From: an uncultured Sphingomonas sp.
Lineage (GTDB): Bacteria > Pseudomonadota > Alphaproteobacteria > Sphingomonadales > Sphingomonadaceae
Reading direction: 5' to 3'
Assembly (NCBI RefSeq): GCF_936927845.1
Contig: NZ_CAKZHV010000068.1
Location: 62,001-126,000 of the forward strand
Length of the DNA stretch: 64,000 nucleotides
Below are positions 24,349-33,332 of this stretch, piece by piece. How positions within the stretch are numbered: position 1 is the first letter of the stretch; the number at the start of each line of letters is the position of its first letter. Position numbers and translations under genes: made by a program. The notes under the pieces were generated by a model. That model worked only from the letters and a program-made list of their open reading frames with translations. It was not told the DNA's origin and did no database searches.

Positions 24349-25378
24349 CGGCCAGCAATCCCACCGACAAGGCGTAGAAGTTCGAGCAATTATAGTCGAG
24401 GATCACGCGGTAATTGCCCGTCAGCAGATAGGCAGTCCGGCCAGGTCCATCGGGCTCGATCAACACCGCCTGCACCGTCTCACGCGGCCAATAGCCACGC
24501 TGCGGCGAGATACCCAGTGCGCGCCATTCCGCCATCGTGCGCCAGCCGCTGTGCCGCGCGAACACGCGCGGGCAACGCGGCGAGACGAGCCGGTTTGAGA
24601 CAGCAGCGCGATCGAAGCCCGGCGGCACGTCAACGGCGACCCCCCATGGCTCGCCCGCGCGCCAGCCCGCCTGGGTAAAATAATTACCGATCGAGGCGAG
24701 CGTATCGGGCGCGCTGTTCCAGATGTCGGCAAAGCCGTCGCCGTCAGCGTCGCGCGCGAGCCGCAGATAGGCGGAGGGCAGGAATTGTGGGTTGCCCGTC
24801 GCCCCCGCCCAGCTGCCGACCAACCGCGCGCGAGGAACACCGCGATCGATCATCTTCAACGCCGCGATGAACTCACCCTGGAACAGGCTGCGTCGGCGCC
24901 CCTCGTAGGCGAGCGAGGCGAGTGCGCGCAGCAGATCGAAATTGCCGGTGTAGGCGCCGTAATTCGTTTCATGCCCCCAGATCGCGACCATGATCTCCTC
25001 GGGCACGCCGGTCTGCGCCTCGACGCGCGACAGCCGTGTGCGCTGTTCCTGGTAGGTCGCGCGACCGCGCCGGATCCGTGCCGCGTCGACGTGCTGCGTG
25101 CGATAGGGCGCGAACATCGGAACTGCGCTGTTGCTGTTCTGCTCGGGCTGCTGGCGGTCGAGCCCGACGACACGGGGATTGTAGGTCAAGGTCGGAAGCA
25201 CCGCATCGACCGTCGCCGGCCGTACACCGGCCGAAATCGCCTGCGCACGCAGCCCGGTCAGATAGGCTTGAAACCCGCTTTCATCCTGCGCGCCCGCGGG
25301 CGAACCGCCGATCAGAAGGCAGGCCGTCGCCACGACACCGGTGCGCCACGCGGCACGGATCACTCGCACAATTCGCAT
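24332..25378 (-). CDS. mltB: MltB-family lytic murein transglycosylase
   Basis: This 348-residue GH103 enzyme cleaves peptidoglycan glycan strands to 1,6-anhydro products. The catalytic Glu lies in IWGHETNYGAYTG (about residues 126-138), and typical segments GATGNPQFLPSAYLRLA and WPRETVQAVLIEPDG follow. Signal peptide: about 1-30 (SPAGAQ). Start 25378 (MRIVRVIRAAW) matches the signal; further upstream the frame runs into the tRNA gene. It forms a cell-wall operon with the SPOR gene and perhaps dacA. Confidence 0.9.
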   Translation of the reverse strand: MRIVRVIRAAWRTGVVATACLLIGGSPAGAQDESGFQAYLTGLRAQAISAGVRPATVDAVLPTLTYNPRVVGLDRQQPEQNSNSAVPMFAPYRTQHVDAARIRRGRATYQEQRTRLSRVEAQTGVPEEIMVAIWGHETNYGAYTGNFDLLRALASLAYEGRRRSLFQGEFIAALKMIDRGVPRARLVGSWAGATGNPQFLPSAYLRLARDADGDGFADIWNSAPDTLASIGNYFTQAGWRAGEPWGVAVDVPPGFDRAAVSNRLVSPRCPRVFARHSGWRTMAEWRALGISPQRGYWPRETVQAVLIEPDGPGRTAYLLTGNYRVILDYNCSNFYALSVGLLADEIAR

Positions 25379-25472
25379 AAACGCGTTCTGACACAGCCTA
25401 GCAGGCAGGCAAACCGCCAATTGTCGCCGGGCTTGCACGCGACACCGCAACCGGCCTAAGCGGCACCAGCGC

Positions 25473-25562
25473 GGAGAGATGGCCGAGTGGTTTAAGGCAG
25501 CGGTCTTGAAAACCGCCGTGGGTTCACGCTCACCGTGGGTTCGAATCCCACTCTCTCCGCCA
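25473..25562 (+). tRNA. tRNA-Ser (anticodon TGA)
   Basis: The 90-base tRNA has an encoded CCA (25560-25562). Acceptor arms GGAGAGA (25473) and TCTCTCC (25552-25558) pair fully. The anticodon stem GCGGT/ACCGC holds loop CTTGAAA with TGA at 25507-25509. A long variable arm (CCGTGGGTTCACGCTCACCG region) marks a class II serine tRNA, and GGTTCGAATCC is the T loop. It reads UCN codons, mainly UCA. Confidence 0.98.
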
Positions 25563-25574
25563 ATCGCTTGTGGC

Positions 25575-25901
25575 TCAGGCGAAGCGTTCCAGGAGCGCGT
25601 TATACGCATCCTCGTCGAGCGATGCGTGAAATTGGCAGCCGGCGACGAAATCGTCGGCCCATCGCACGTCGGCGGCGATCGGACCAATCTGCGGCAGATT
25701 GAGCCAGATCGTCTGGCCGCGCTTCATCGCGCTATAGGTGTGTAGCCGACAGCCGTGCTGCGACAGATCGACGACCTTGCACAAGGTGCGCCCTATACCG
25801 CCCTGCCCGCCGAGCCCCGCGTCAAAGGAAACCGGCGCACGCGGAGCGCGGCGCCGGCCTTGCGTTTGTGCTGGTTCAAATTCGGCCGCGAATGTTGCCA
25901 T
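25575..25901 (-). CDS. PilZ-domain protein
   Basis: This 108-residue single-domain protein carries the two PilZ cyclic-di-GMP motifs: RRRAPR (residues 16-21, RxxxR-like) and DLSQHGCR (about 45-52, D/NxSxxG). A PilZ beta barrel fills the rest (WLNLPQIGPIAADVRWADDFVAGCQF). Such small proteins change partner activity on binding cyclic-di-GMP. It lies alone between a tRNA and rpmE, with no hint of the partner. The call of ligand binding is by motif only. Confidence 0.87.
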   Translation of the reverse strand: MATFAAEFEPAQTQGRRRAPRAPVSFDAGLGGQGGIGRTLCKVVDLSQHGCRLHTYSAMKRGQTIWLNLPQIGPIAADVRWADDFVAGCQFHASLDEDAYNALLERFA

Positions 25902-25957
25902 GCCGGGGATGCTAGATCAGCATCCCTAACAGGCGATTACCACCGCGGCCGATGCGC

Positions 25958-26188
25958 TTACTTGCGAAGCGTGAGACCGCCACCGAAACGCTTGTTGAAG
26001 CGCGCGACCTGCCCGCCCTGGTCGAGCATCTGGCCACGACCACCGGTCCATGCCGGGTGCGCCAGCGGATCGATCTCGAGCGTCATCGTGTCGCCTTCCT
26101 TGCCCCAGGTGGAGCGGGTTTCGTACACGGTGCCGTCGGTCATCTGCACCTTGATCATGTGGTAGTCGGGGTGCGTTCCGGTCTTCAT
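25958..26188 (-). CDS. rpmE: 50S ribosomal protein L31
   Basis: This 76-residue L31 starts MKTGTHPDYH and ends with RFGGGLTLRK. The Zn-binding CxxC pairs of the zinc form are absent, so it is the zinc-independent type seen widely in alphaproteobacteria. It is part of the large ribosomal subunit near the central protuberance. It is a separate transcription unit or the end of the fabZ operon; a GC-rich hairpin lies between. Confidence 0.95.
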   Translation of the reverse strand: MKTGTHPDYHMIKVQMTDGTVYETRSTWGKEGDTMTLEIDPLAHPAWTGGRGQMLDQGGQVARFNKRFGGGLTLRK

Positions 26189-26229
26189 GGCTATTCTCCG
26201 ATCATCGGCTGGTTCCGACCAGCCTGGAA

Positions 26230-26257
26230 GCGCGCGCGAGTAACGCCCGCGCGCGCG
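26230..26257. terminator. GC-rich hairpin between fabZ and rpmE
   Basis: CGCGCGCG (26231-26238) and its inverted copy within 26248-26257 can form a strong stem around GAGTAACGCCC. It follows the fabZ stop on the minus strand and precedes rpmE. There is no T run, so termination would be weak or Rho-assisted. Confidence 0.4.
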
Positions 26258-26276
26258 AAAGTCAAAAGGCTCGCGA

Positions 26277-26786
26277 TCACGCCGTCTTGGGCGGGTCGGC
26301 GATCATCGCGGTGAAGTTCGCCTGTGCGGCGACCTTGCCGTCGATCAGCGCACGACCGGCAAACTTGCACACGCGCTCACGTTTCTGCACGAACTCGACC
26401 TCGAGCCGCAGCAGCACGCCGGGTTCCACCGGGGCGCGGAACTTCGCCTCGTCGATCGCCATGAAGTAGACGAGCTTGCCCGAGCCGACGAGGCCCAGGC
26501 TCTCCACCGCGAGCACACCCGCCGCCTGCGCCAACGCTTCGACGATCAGCACGCCCGGCATGATCGGACGTCCGGGAAAATGCCCCTGGAAGAAGCTTTC
26601 GTTGATCGTTACCGCCTTGATCGCGGCGATCGACCGGTCGGGGATCAACGCCTCGACGCGGTCGACCAACAGCATCGGATAACGATGCGGCAGCGCCGCC
26701 ATGACGCGCGTGATATCGAGCGGGCCGATCGACCCGCTCGATTCTACCTCGGCGCTAACCGAATCGGTCACGTGCGCGTCGCTCAC
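26277..26786 (-). CDS. fabZ: 3-hydroxyacyl-[acyl-carrier-protein] dehydratase FabZ
   Basis: This 169-residue hot-dog-fold dehydratase acts in fatty-acid elongation. PHRYPMLLVDRVE is at about residues 33-45, and the catalytic segment is GHFPGRPIMPGVLIVEALAQ (His at about 70, Glu at about 84). The N-terminus has about 20 extra acidic residues. It overlaps skp by 4 bases. In most proteobacteria lpxD comes before it and lpxA after it; here neither is present. Confidence 0.95.
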   Translation of the reverse strand: MSDAHVTDSVSAEVESSGSIGPLDITRVMAALPHRYPMLLVDRVEALIPDRSIAAIKAVTINESFFQGHFPGRPIMPGVLIVEALAQAAGVLAVESLGLVGSGKLVYFMAIDEAKFRAPVEPGVLLRLEVEFVQKRERVCKFAGRALIDGKVAAQANFTAMIADPPKTA

Positions 26787-27445
26787 CGACCGGTCGGCGC
26801 CTTCCGGTTGCTGGTCGCCGGCGCGGCAGCGGCGGGCGCTGCTGCGGCCGGGGCACCAGCGGCCTGACCCGGCTGCCAGTTCGCGGGCACTGCGGTGCTG
26901 ACGCTCGGCACCAGGCGGTCGAGCTCGGCGGTGATCGCGGGCGTAATGTCGGCGGCGGGCTGCGTGAACAGCGCCGCCTGCGGCGAGATCAGCAGGCTGA
27001 CGTTCTTTGCCTTCACGACGTTCTGCACCGCGGTGGCGAGCTGGCGCTGCACCTGCTCGGCGGCGTAAGCGCGTGCGCGCTGCGCCGGCGCGGTCAGACG
27101 CCCGAGCTCGGCGTTGCCGGCCTGCTCCTTGGCCTGGATCGCCGCGAGCTGCGGACGCAGCGATGCCTCGGTCGCGCCGGGCGCGCGTGCGGCCGTCTGT
27201 GCAGCAGTGACGAGCGGCTGGAGCTCGGCCTGGATCGCGTTGCGGCGGGTGTTCGCCTGGTCAAGCTGCGCCTTGTAGGTCGTCTGGATCTGCGACACCG
27301 CGGTGGTGAAGGCGCGCGAGTTGGCGATGGCCGCCTCCGGATCAGCGACGGCGACGCCGTTCACCTGTGCGCTGGCAGCACCGGCGGCGATGACGCCCGG
27401 CGTCGCGAGCGCGGCGGCGAGCAGGATGGTCTTGAAGGTCTTCAT
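26783..27445 (-). CDS. skp: Skp/OmpH-family periplasmic chaperone
   Basis: This 220-residue secreted protein has a signal peptide (cleaved near ASA, about 26), a long coiled-coil region (about 45-130, rich in Gln/Ala/Arg) and the OmpH-type ending motif LLISPQAALFTQPAADITPAI. Skp shields outer-membrane proteins on the way to BamA. The last 35 residues are Ala/Pro-rich and are not usual for Skp. Its start touches the bamA stop, as is common. Confidence 0.9.
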   Translation of the reverse strand: MKTFKTILLAAALATPGVIAAGAASAQVNGVAVADPEAAIANSRAFTTAVSQIQTTYKAQLDQANTRRNAIQAELQPLVTAAQTAARAPGATEASLRPQLAAIQAKEQAGNAELGRLTAPAQRARAYAAEQVQRQLATAVQNVVKAKNVSLLISPQAALFTQPAADITPAITAELDRLVPSVSTAVPANWQPGQAAGAPAAAAPAAAAPATSNRKAPTGR

Positions 27446-30195
27446 CAGAACTGCGTCCCTACGTTGAAGGTAACAAGTTTGGGATCGTCGCCCGGCTGGG
27501 TAACGAGTGCCTTGGCGAGATCGATACGAAGCGGCCCGAACGGCGAGTTCCAGTTGACGCCGACACCGACGGTGACGCGCGGCTTGGCCGAGTCACCCAG
27601 ATACTGCTCCTGGAACGGATTCGCGCGGATCAGCGGATTGTTCGGCACGACGCCGTTGCAGGTGCCGCCCGCGCCCGGAATACCGGCCGAACAGATCGTC
27701 GGTACGGTAGTGCCGTCCGCCAGCGTGTAGGTAAATTGCGGCTGGCCGAGATCGTTGGTCAACGGCAGCGGCAACACCACCGTCTTGCCGTCGATCACCG
27801 TCGTCGGGAAGGTCGCCGTCAGCGGCGGGCGTTTTAGCCCGAACAGGCTGCCGACCTGCGCGTAGATCGACGGGCGCAGACCCAACTCGCGCGCACCTGA
27901 GCCGAGCGGCAGCTCGAGCTCCAGCTTGGCGAGGTAATAGGCACGACCGCCGAGCGCGTCGTCGGTGATCTGGCTGCGATCGGTCTGGAGGATCTGGTTG
28001 CCGTTCTCATCAACCGTGTACGGCGTGCGCAGCACGCGCGGGCCGACACCGCGAATGTCGAAACCGCGGAATTGCGGCATGCCGAGATAGAAGCGGTCGT
28101 TGATGCGGATGCGATCATTGCCGTCGGCACGTGCACCCTCGAGCGAGTGGATATAGCCACCTTCCGCGGTCACCGACGCGATGAAGCCCTTGCCCAGCCC
28201 CTTGAACTTGGCGCCTTCAACGCGCGAGCGGATGTACTTCACGTCACCGCCAAGGCCTGCGAAATCCTGGCTGAACGACAGCCGCTGACCCGCGGTCGGG
28301 CGCAGGCGGCTGTTGAGGCTGTCGTAGATCAGCGAATAGCCGATCGACGAAGTGAAGCGATTGCCCAGTGCCGAGCAGAGATAGCTGCCCGCCTTCAGCA
28401 CGTCGCACTGACCGTTGGTGAAGAAGGTGTTCCGGTCGAGCGTCACCTCGTCGTACGACAGTCCGTAGCGGCCGGTGAGCTGCCAATATTCGGTCAACGG
28501 CACGCCGGCGCGCACCTGGAAGCCGGTCGACACCTGACCGTAGGTCGTGTTGCGATCGTTACCGATATAGTTGAACGAATTATAGTCGCGGCGGAACACG
28601 TCGACACCGACCGCGATGTTGCGATCGAACAGATATGGCTCGGTGAAGCCCAGCTCGATCGACTTCGAATAGCTGGAGTAGTTCACACCCGCGCGCAGCT
28701 CCTGTCCGCGCCCGCGGAAGTTGCGCTGCGTGATGTTCGCCTGGATGATGAACCGCTCGAGGCTCGAATAGCCGGCCGACAGCTGAAGCTCACCGGTCGA
28801 TTTTTCCTCGACATTCGCGTTCAGCACGACGCGGTCGGGTGACGACCCCTGCTCCTGCTTGATCTCGAACTTGTCCTGGAAATAACCCAGCGAGTTGATG
28901 CGGTCCTGGCTGCGCTTGACCTGGAAGCTGTTGAACGCATCGCCCTCGGCCAGACGGACCTCGCGGCGGATCACCTTGTCCTGCGTCTGCGTGTTGCCGG
29001 TGATCTCGACGCGCTCGACATAGGTACGCTGCGCCTGCGCGATGTGGAAGTTGATCGACATCGTGAGCGCGTCGCGATCACGATTATATTCCGGAGCGAC
29101 ATCGGTGAAGGCGTAGCCGAACAGACCGGTCGTCTGGCTCAGGCTGTCGATCGTGTCCTCGACCGCCTTGGCGTTGTACCAATCGCCCTTCTTGATCGAC
29201 AGCGTCTTGGCGAGTTGCTTGCCGTCGAAATCGCGGATGTCGCTGTCGACGGTGATGTCGCCGAATTTGTAGCGCGGGCCTTCCTCTACCACGTAGGTGA
29301 TGATGAAGTCCTTCTTGTCCGGCGTCAGCTCGGCAACCGCCGAGGTCACGCGGAAATCGGCGTAGCCCTGCGTCAGGTAGAATTGCCGCAGCTTCTGCTG
29401 GTCGTAGGCGAGACGGTCCTGATCGTACGACGTGTTGGACGACAAGAGGCGGAAGAAGCGCGACTCCTTGGTCGCCATCTGCGCGCGAAGCTCACCGTCG
29501 TCGAACTTCTCGTTGCCGAGAATGTTGATCTGTCGGACCTTTGACTTCGGCCCCTCGCTGATCTCGAACACCACGTCGACGCGATTTTGGTCGAGGTTGA
29601 CCATCTTCGGATCGACCGACGCCGCGAAACGCCCCTGGCGGCGGTACAATTCGACGATGCGCGCCACGTCGGCGCGCACCGCGGAACGCGTGAAGATCTG
29701 CCGCGGCTTGAGCTTGATCTCCTTGGTGATCTTGTCTTCCTTCAGGCGCTTGTTGCCTTCAAGGATGACGCGATTGATGATCGGGTTCTCGCGCACGCGG
29801 ATCACGATGTCGCCGGTCGCCGCGCCCGAGATCGACACGTCGGCGAACAGGTCGCTCGCGTACAGATCCTTGATCGCCTGATCGAGCGTCTCGTTGCTGT
29901 ACGGCTGCCCCTGCCGCAGCTTGGTGTAGCTGAGCGCGGTTTCCGGCTCGATGCGCTGCGTTCCATCGACGCGCAGCGTCTTGATCACGCCTTGCGCCGC
30001 CGGTGCGACGTTCGTCGCTGGAGCAGCAGCCGTCGCGGCCGGCGCCGGCGCATTCTGCGCGGCCCGCGGCGATCGCGCTCCGGTCGGCGCGGTCTGCGCC
30101 GCAGCGGCGAGCGGCAGCCCGGCGATGATGGTGCAGCCCAGCAGCGCCGGCAGGGCGCGCGCCCGCGAAGTCGAAACGTTCAGAACCGTCACCAT
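27445..30195 (-). CDS. bamA: BamA outer-membrane protein assembly factor
   Basis: This 916-residue Omp85 protein inserts beta-barrel proteins into the outer membrane. After a signal peptide and an Ala/Pro-rich stretch (about 30-70) come five POTRA domains (about 70-495) and the C-terminal barrel (about 520-916). The barrel has the conserved RGF-type loop (FRGFDIRGVGPR) and ends with NVGTQF, the final aromatic strand signal. Members are usually about 770-810 residues; the extra length comes from the N-terminal linker and long loops. Neighbours rseP, skp and fabZ form the usual envelope cluster. Confidence 0.96.
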   Translation of the reverse strand: MVTVLNVSTSRARALPALLGCTIIAGLPLAAAAQTAPTGARSPRAAQNAPAPAATAAAPATNVAPAAQGVIKTLRVDGTQRIEPETALSYTKLRQGQPYSNETLDQAIKDLYASDLFADVSISGAATGDIVIRVRENPIINRVILEGNKRLKEDKITKEIKLKPRQIFTRSAVRADVARIVELYRRQGRFAASVDPKMVNLDQNRVDVVFEISEGPKSKVRQINILGNEKFDDGELRAQMATKESRFFRLLSSNTSYDQDRLAYDQQKLRQFYLTQGYADFRVTSAVAELTPDKKDFIITYVVEEGPRYKFGDITVDSDIRDFDGKQLAKTLSIKKGDWYNAKAVEDTIDSLSQTTGLFGYAFTDVAPEYNRDRDALTMSINFHIAQAQRTYVERVEITGNTQTQDKVIRREVRLAEGDAFNSFQVKRSQDRINSLGYFQDKFEIKQEQGSSPDRVVLNANVEEKSTGELQLSAGYSSLERFIIQANITQRNFRGRGQELRAGVNYSSYSKSIELGFTEPYLFDRNIAVGVDVFRRDYNSFNYIGNDRNTTYGQVSTGFQVRAGVPLTEYWQLTGRYGLSYDEVTLDRNTFFTNGQCDVLKAGSYLCSALGNRFTSSIGYSLIYDSLNSRLRPTAGQRLSFSQDFAGLGGDVKYIRSRVEGAKFKGLGKGFIASVTAEGGYIHSLEGARADGNDRIRINDRFYLGMPQFRGFDIRGVGPRVLRTPYTVDENGNQILQTDRSQITDDALGGRAYYLAKLELELPLGSGARELGLRPSIYAQVGSLFGLKRPPLTATFPTTVIDGKTVVLPLPLTNDLGQPQFTYTLADGTTVPTICSAGIPGAGGTCNGVVPNNPLIRANPFQEQYLGDSAKPRVTVGVGVNWNSPFGPLRIDLAKALVTQPGDDPKLVTFNVGTQF

Positions 30196-30253
30196 GTTAC
30201 CTTCGAGAAAACCCGTTGCGCTCCCGGGCCGCGCCCGCCCTGCAACACCTGCG

Positions 30254-31396
30254 TCAGCCGATCAAGCCGGCGAGGTGCCGCCACAGTCCGAAGTTGCCGA
30301 GATCGTTAAACGTCACCAGCATCATCAATGCCAGCACGGCCGCCAATCCACCGCGATAGGCCCACTCCTGCGCTTCCGGGCCGACCGGTTTCCGCCTGAC
30401 CGCCTCGATCAGGTAGAACAACAGGTGCCCACCGTCGAGCATCGGCACTGGCAGCAGGTTGATGAACCCCAGATTGATGGACACCAGCGCGAGGAGGAAC
30501 ACGAACGCATCCCAGCCGAGCGTGATCTGCTCGCCCGACACCTTGGCGATCGCGAGCGGTCCGCCGAGTTCCTTGACCGAGCGGCGGCCGGAGACGATCT
30601 GCCCGATCGTCTCGACCATCATCTCCAGAATGTCGCCGGTGCGGCGCACGGCAACGACCGGTGCCTCGAACAGGCCGACCGGCCGCACGATCGGGCGCCC
30701 CGGTGCGATGCCGAGCAAACCGACCTGGTAGCTATTGCCGAAGCGGTCGCGCTGCTCCTGCGTGCCGATGCGCGCGTCGACGCTGGCCGGTCGGCCGTCG
30801 CGCACGTAATCGATGCGGACACGCTCCCCGGCGCGGATCTTCACGAACCGAACCATGTCCTCGAACGTCTCGACCTGTCGGTGGTCGAGCGCGCGGATGC
30901 GATCACCCGCGCGCAGTCCGGCCTGCGCCGCAGCGGTGCCGGGCATCGCCTGCCCGACCACTGCCGGGGTGCGCGCGTCGCCATATGCCATCGCGAACGC
31001 CGCCAGGATCAGGATCGCGAGCACGAAGTTGATCGCGGGCCCCGCCGCGACGATGATGGCGCGTTGCCACACCGGCTTCGACTGGAACGTCCGCGCACGC
31101 TCGTCCGCCGGCAGCAGCAGCCAGCCGGGATCGCTGCGGCCGGCCGCGCTCATGTCGCCCGCGAACTTCACGTAACCGCCGAGCGGCAGCAGCGCGAGCT
31201 TCCAGCGCGTCCCGCGCTTGTCGGTCCAGCCGGCAAGCTCGCGGCCGAAGCCGATCGAGAACGCCTCCGCCTTCACGCCGAACCAGCGCCCGGCGAGATA
31301 ATGGCCCATTTCGTGGATAAAGACGAGCGGACCGATCACCAGCGCGAACGCCAGGATGGTCAGCAGCAGTCCCGGTGTCTGGATCAAGCCACGCAA
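30254..31396 (-). CDS. rseP: RseP-type site-2 intramembrane metalloprotease
   Basis: This 380-residue membrane protease has the zinc motif HEMGH (about residues 28-32), a central PDZ domain (about 120-200) and the second metal-site segment LLPVPMLDGGHLLFY (about 311-325). Three to four spans are expected. It makes the second cut in regulated intramembrane proteolysis, usually of anti-sigma factors. Its position between bamA and dxr is typical. It overlaps dxr by 13 bases. Confidence 0.95.
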   Translation of the reverse strand: MRGLIQTPGLLLTILAFALVIGPLVFIHEMGHYLAGRWFGVKAEAFSIGFGRELAGWTDKRGTRWKLALLPLGGYVKFAGDMSAAGRSDPGWLLLPADERARTFQSKPVWQRAIIVAAGPAINFVLAILILAAFAMAYGDARTPAVVGQAMPGTAAAQAGLRAGDRIRALDHRQVETFEDMVRFVKIRAGERVRIDYVRDGRPASVDARIGTQEQRDRFGNSYQVGLLGIAPGRPIVRPVGLFEAPVVAVRRTGDILEMMVETIGQIVSGRRSVKELGGPLAIAKVSGEQITLGWDAFVFLLALVSINLGFINLLPVPMLDGGHLLFYLIEAVRRKPVGPEAQEWAYRGGLAAVLALMMLVTFNDLGNFGLWRHLAGLIG

Positions 31397-32544
31397 TCCT
31401 CTACGCGCTCGCTCGCGAGCCGGCGCGCCTCCGCGTCGATCGCGATCACCGCGTCGATCGTCTCCGGCGCCTCGGGAGCGTAACGCGCCAAGGTATCTTC
31501 CACGATTGCGGCAATTTCAAGAAAGCGCACCCGTCCGCCGAGGAAAGCAGCGACCGCGATCTCATTGGCGGCATTGAGAATAGCGGGCCGTGCGCCCCCC
31601 TCTTCCAGCGCCGCGCGCGCGAGTGCGAGCGCGCAGAATCGCACGGGGTCGGGCGCCTCGAAATCAAGCCGCCCAAGCTTTACGAGATCGAGCGGCTCCA
31701 TCGGCGTCGCCATCCGATCAGGCCAGGCGAGGCAGTGCGCGATCGGCACGCGCATGTCGCTCGGCCCCAGTTGCGCCAGCATCGAGCCATCGACGTAATC
31801 GACCATCGAATGGATGACCGACTGGCGATGCACGACGATCTCGATCCGTTCGGGCGCGATGGGAAACAGCCGCGCGGCTTCGATCAGCTCGAGCCCCTTG
31901 TTCATCATCGTGGCACTATCGACCGAGATCTTGGCGCCCATCGACCAGTTGGGATGCGTGACCGCCTGCTCGCGCGTGACCGCCGCCATCTGTTCGAGCG
32001 AGGCGTCGCGAAAGGGCCCGCCGCTCGCGGTCAGGATGATCCGCCGCACGCGTTCGGGCCGCGCGAAGTCGAAACATTGGAACACCGCATTATGCTCGCT
32101 GTCGGCGGGCAGCAGCGTTGCGCCGTGGCGAACCGCTGCCTGTACGATCAGGTCGCCGGCCGAGACGAGCGGTTCCTTGTTGGCGATCACCACCGTGCCG
32201 CCCGCGCGGATCGCCGCCATCGTCGGCTTCAATCCGGCGCACCCGACGATCGCGCTCATTGTCCAGTCGGCACCCTGCTCGGCGGCATCGCACACTGCCT
32301 GCATGCCGCCCGCAGCCTCCACGCCCGTTCCGGCAAGCGCGTCGCGCAGGGCCGGCAGGCAGGTCTCGTCGGCGACGACGGCACGTTCGGCCCGGGTGCG
32401 GATCGCGGCGGCGGCAAGGCGCCCGAGGTCGCAATTGGCGGTCAGCGCGCGAACGCGAAAGCGTTCGGGTTCACGCTCGACCAGATCAAGCGTCGACGTG
32501 CCGATCGAGCCGGTCGCACCCAGGATGGTGACGGTGCGCATCAC
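31384..32544 (-). CDS. dxr: 1-deoxy-D-xylulose-5-phosphate reductoisomerase
   Basis: This 386-residue enzyme makes 2-C-methyl-D-erythritol 4-phosphate, the second step of the non-mevalonate isoprenoid pathway. The NADPH loop GATGSIGTSTLD is at about residues 8-19, and the metal/substrate residues lie in LLPADSEHNAVFQ and TASGGPFRD. It precedes rseP and overlaps cdsA by 4 bases. It feeds prenyl diphosphates to the nearby uppS product for the cell-wall lipid carrier. Confidence 0.96.
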   Translation of the reverse strand: MMRTVTILGATGSIGTSTLDLVEREPERFRVRALTANCDLGRLAAAAIRTRAERAVVADETCLPALRDALAGTGVEAAGGMQAVCDAAEQGADWTMSAIVGCAGLKPTMAAIRAGGTVVIANKEPLVSAGDLIVQAAVRHGATLLPADSEHNAVFQCFDFARPERVRRIILTASGGPFRDASLEQMAAVTREQAVTHPNWSMGAKISVDSATMMNKGLELIEAARLFPIAPERIEIVVHRQSVIHSMVDYVDGSMLAQLGPSDMRVPIAHCLAWPDRMATPMEPLDLVKLGRLDFEAPDPVRFCALALARAALEEGGARPAILNAANEIAVAAFLGGRVRFLEIAAIVEDTLARYAPEAPETIDAVIAIDAEARRLASERVEDCVA

Positions 32545-33332
32545 ACGATCATCGGCGCAACGACGAGCAGCGCGGCGAGCGGCGCGACCGGCACCAGCCC
32601 GTCGAGCCGATCAAGCAATCCGCCATGCCCTGGCAGGACATTGCCCGAATCCTTCACGCCGGCGCGACGCTTCAACCAGCTTTCGAACAGGTCTCCGCCC
32701 TGCGCCACCACCCCCAGCACCGGCGTTGCGAGCAGCAGCCTGAGCGGCAGGTCGTAGCCAACGTGGAGCACGAACGCGAACGCAGTCGCGGCGACGATCC
32801 CGCCGATCAGCCCCGCCCAGGTCTTGTTCGGGCTGACCCGCGGCGCGAGCTTGGGCCCGCCGATCGCGCGGCCCGCGAAGAAGGCGCCGATGTCGGTCAT
32901 CCACACCAGCACCAACGCCCATAATGACAGCAGCAGGCCGTGATCCTGCTCGCGGATCAGCACCAGCGCTAGCACCGGCAGTCCGCAATAGATCGTGCCG
33001 CTCGCCAACCAGCCACGCCGCGTCACGATCGCGACGAAGAAGAACGCGGCGGCGATCAGCCCGAGCGCGAGAAAACTCGCCCCCGCCGCGATCGGCGCCA
33101 GGATCGCGAGCGGCACCGATAGCGCATATTGGGCCAGTCGCTTCTCGCGCGCGGGTGTCGCGGTCAGATCGGACCATTCCGCCATCATGAACAGCGCGAT
33201 GACCACCATCAGCAGCCAATAAGCGAAGCCGCCGATCCACAGCGCCAGCAAGGCAACCGCCGCCATCACTGCGGCCGCCATCGTCCTGAGCGCCAGTTCG
33301 GAGCGACGCGGCCGCGTCGTCGGTGCCGTCAC
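32541..33332 (-). CDS. cdsA: Phosphatidate cytidylyltransferase
   Basis: This 263-residue membrane enzyme makes CDP-diacylglycerol from phosphatidic acid and CTP. About seven spans are seen, and the signature SWLKRRAGVKDSG..GHGG.LDR ends near residue 245. SPNKTWAGLIGG (about 166-177) is a second conserved segment. CDP-diacylglycerol supplies pssA (37.9 kb) and hence psd. It overlaps dxr and uppS by 4 bases at each end. Confidence 0.95.
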   Translation of the reverse strand: MTAPTTRPRRSELALRTMAAAVMAAVALLALWIGGFAYWLLMVVIALFMMAEWSDLTATPAREKRLAQYALSVPLAILAPIAAGASFLALGLIAAAFFFVAIVTRRGWLASGTIYCGLPVLALVLIREQDHGLLLSLWALVLVWMTDIGAFFAGRAIGGPKLAPRVSPNKTWAGLIGGIVAATAFAFVLHVGYDLPLRLLLATPVLGVVAQGGDLFESWLKRRAGVKDSGNVLPGHGGLLDRLDGLVPVAPLAALLVVAPMIV

